A stretch of DNA of 64,000 nt from Tetranychus cinnabarinus (lineage: Eukaryota; Arthropoda; Arachnida; Trombidiformes; Tetranychidae). Location of the stretch: NCBI GenBank assembly GCA_022266195.1, contig WHVY01000006.1, positions 2,294,001 to 2,358,000 on the forward strand. The letters run 5' to 3'. The notes beneath the pieces were generated by a model. The model was not told where the DNA came from, searched no databases, and saw only the letters and a list, made by a program, of their open reading frames with translations. Below are positions 62,121-64,000 of this stretch, in pieces. The position numbers were made by a program, and so were the translations under genes. How positions within the stretch are numbered: position 1 is the first letter of the stretch; each line of letters begins with the position of its first letter.

Positions 62121-63331
62121 CCAAAGTGACAAATTAGTCAATCATTAACTAATTAACTTCTTCCAAAATGCCATTCCATTCAGTCTTTTCCTATTCTACT
62201 CACAACCAATCAGCTATTGATTGACAAATGATACTAAATTATATTAGGACGCATATTTGAACCACTTACACAAATAATAAGGTTTTAATTACCCAACACT
62301 GCAAATGGATACCTAATCAACTGTTAACTCGATCAAGAGTATAAATTATTTTTTACTGATTTACGAATGATTGTTGTAACAATCGTTCGTTGGTTAATAT
62401 TTCTTCCTATTCCTACTGTTGTAATTTTAATTTCCTGTTGATTCCTTTTTCAATTTTGATTGTTTTTGTTTTTTTTTGAAACCAACTTATCTACTTTCAT
62501 TATTATTCAATACTTGACTGATGGTCAAGTTGAACATTTAATAATCCGAATTTAATCCGGATTTAGTTTTATGTAATGTGATCAATTATTTTCAATTACA
62601 GTAAAAGCTGAGATAATGGGATCTAATTGATCACTTTAAGCTTGAGTTCAATATTAGTTTAATCTGGTTGAACTTTGATTTGAACTGTTGAACAGTTAAC
62701 CTAGAAATTGTTGATTATTAGAAAAGAGTGAAAACGCTGAAATTGGACTTCACGGTTAATCTCCAGAATTTCAAAGATTCTCATCTTCATAACTTTTACT
62801 GTAGCTGACAAATGTTGACTAAAACATGTTATGAGTAATTTTTTAAATCATCTTATTTTTAGTATCAATTTTACTGCTACTAACTGATTTAACATCCACC
62901 TTTTTCATCAACCAATTAATGTTAATAATTTACACAGTCAGTGTAACATAAACTGGTCATGATTTTGCTTTGATCAAAATATCAAACGGGATTCAATCAT
63001 TTGGATATTTCACTCAAAAAAATATGATCAATTTAATTGAAATTGTTATCCATGAATGGATTAAAAAATACTTAAATAGAGAACTTATTTATCTGAATTT
63101 TAGTTAAAATTAAATACTTTGATGATGAAGAAATGAAGTAAAATCAAATTTACACTTATCGAAGCTATTTGTCAGCTGAAAATGGTGTTATTTTCACTGG
63201 CAAAAAGTGTTTGTTTACCATGAATAATCATTATCGATGTTATTAGCAAATTGATAAATGTATTGTTATTTTATCGTAAAATGAATATAAAATGTATGTG
63301 AACAATAATAAAGAAATAAAGTTTAAAACAA
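62121..63331. other. Convergent intergenic region
   Basis: 3' UTR of the SLC5 gene and downstream of the minus-strand gene. AATAAA-type words occur at 63306-63319. AT-rich, no other feature. Confidence 0.45.
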
Positions 63332-63537
63332 TCATGAGCTGAGATCATAGCGTCTTTTGACAGGACCAGATTTTTTTTCGGGAATGGCTAAAGCTGGATA
63401 CAATTTTTCTTCTTTACGGACAATACTTCGAGCATATGCTCTTACAGCGTCTCCCCAACCATGAATCCCTGGAATGTCTTATACAAAATCGTTTGTTGCA
63501 AAATTGACATTGTTGACCCAATGTGGCAGTTTTGACT
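63332..63537 (-). pseudogene. AN1-finger-like 3' remainder split between two further frames
   Basis: Directly downstream of the R3H frame's stop. The minus strand from 63536 to about 63480 reads VKTATLGQQCQFCNKRFCIR, with the C-x2-C-x4-C spacing of an AN1 zinc finger. From about 63480 to the TGA at 63334-63332 the next frame reads PGIHGWGDAVRAYARSIVRK, resembling the HGCG-ARAHAR end of the IGHMBP2 AN1 finger. Passing from the R3H frame to these two needs two separate +1 shifts 55-60 bp apart, too close for introns. Either the gene's 3' end is broken in this genome or the assembly has two one-base errors. Confidence 0.6.
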
Positions 63538-64000
63538 TTAACTCTCAAGACAAACACTGTCCATTTTTTTGACCAAATCTAACATTTTGTCGAAGTCTTC
63601 TTTCAATTTATCCAATTTACTGTTGAGATCAAAATTTTTCGTTGAATCAACAGGCGGAGGTTTTTCCTGTACATTAGTGACATGCTTAGCGACAGGTTGT
63701 TCTTCGACAGTTCTCTGTTCAGTCGATTTTTTTGGATTGGCTGGTTTCTTTGAAATCTTTTTCGACTGCTGTTCATCTAGATTGTTTGAACTTTGATCAA
63801 CTTTTGTATCAACTTCTGTTGAAAGGCACATTTCATCTATTTGTTGAGGATTCTCTTGATCCGAACGTTCAGCTATTAATGACTTTGTGGGACTGTTTTT
63901 GGGAATTAGTTTCTTTACTAGAATGTGTCTTTTATCTCCCTCTCTAACTGTGCAATGCGTTAACTGAAGCTCTTCAGCAATCTCGTGGACCATTCGTCTT
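63538..64000 (-). CDS. IGHMBP2: R3H-domain protein, IGHMBP2 (SMUBP2)-like, C-terminal part, cut by window edge
   Basis: The minus-strand frame enters from the right edge and ends in TAA at 63538. Near the edge it has an R3H single-stranded-nucleic-acid-binding motif: RRMVHEIAEELQLTHCTVRE, then GDKRHILVKK. R3H domains use the conserved R-x3-H pattern, here EGDKRHI. A Ser/Lys/Glu/Gln-rich linker and a Lys-rich coil (about 63620-63545) follow. In IGHMBP2, a cytoplasmic/nuclear superfamily 1 DNA/RNA helicase, an R3H domain is followed by an AN1 finger; AN1-like sequence does follow here but in other frames. The helicase part would lie beyond the window. If the stop is real, the protein ends without its finger. 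Confidence 0.6.
   Translation of the reverse strand, partial: RRMVHEIAEELQLTHCTVREGDKRHILVKKLIPKNSPTKSLIAERSDQENPQQIDEMCLSTEVDTKVDQSSNNLDEQQSKKISKKPANPKKSTEQRTVEEQPVAKHVTNVQEKPPPVDSTKNFDLNSKLDKLKEDFDKMLDLVKKMDSVCLES

Noticed and set aside
1..64000. CRISPR array, bacterial-type operon, integrated virus or intact transposon
   Set aside because: No regularly spaced repeats, no prokaryote-type gene packing, and no transposase, reverse transcriptase or viral protein was recognised.

Overview
The window is nuclear DNA from an arthropod, most likely a chelicerate mite such as a spider mite. Supporting signs are the AT-rich composition, compact genes with consensus GTAAGT/AG introns, and animal-specific genes (TAF13, ROMO1, a CSRNP/Axud1 transcription factor, an SLC5 cotransporter, a 3-beta-HSD-family enzyme). 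Species was not determined and mite is an inference. All multi-exon models below were built by hand from splice sites. In every complete one the exon lengths sum to a whole number of codons and the phases agree at each junction.

Left part (1-23 kb): two decayed tandem copies of an unrecognised element lie at about 0.8-2.7 kb. A minus-strand 3-beta-hydroxysteroid-dehydrogenase-like gene (3389-6926) follows, with ROMO1 nested in its second intron on the opposite strand. TAF13 (minus) sits head-to-head with a small unknown gene (plus), 229 bp apart. A CSRNP/Axud1 gene (10225-16847) has a 4.1-kb intron holding a long polypyrimidine tract and a second coding exon rich in Asn, Ser and His/Gln. A seven-exon gene at 20817-22637 encodes a secreted Cys-rich protein with a probable GPI-anchor tail.

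Middle (22.6-31.8 kb): 9 kb without a convincing gene. It contains two GC-richer fold-back sequences, microsatellites, and one copy of a roughly 430-bp element that also lies upstream of the transporter genes.

Transporter array (31.8-52.2 kb): plus-strand Major Facilitator Superfamily genes, probably SLC46-like, all with the same three-exon plan and an invariant 153-bp middle exon. Order: gene A, gene B, a broken chimera (5' piece of type C joined to the 3' part of type A), gene B copy 2, gene C, a scrambled pseudogene, gene D. A tandem duplication with a 6213-bp period (33599-39811 and 39812-46024) explains the chimera and the second B gene. Its units are nearly identical except for the first ~0.8 kb, which is clearly more diverged. 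This fast-changing array is the most notable thing in the window.

Right part (53-64 kb): an eleven-exon SLC5/SGLT-type sodium cotransporter (692 aa). It is followed by the convergent 3' end of a minus-strand gene with an R3H domain, whose AN1-finger-like sequence is split by two one-base frame changes (IGHMBP2-like; broken gene or assembly error). I found no CRISPR array, rRNA, convincing tRNA or intact transposon, and no clear undescribed multi-gene system.
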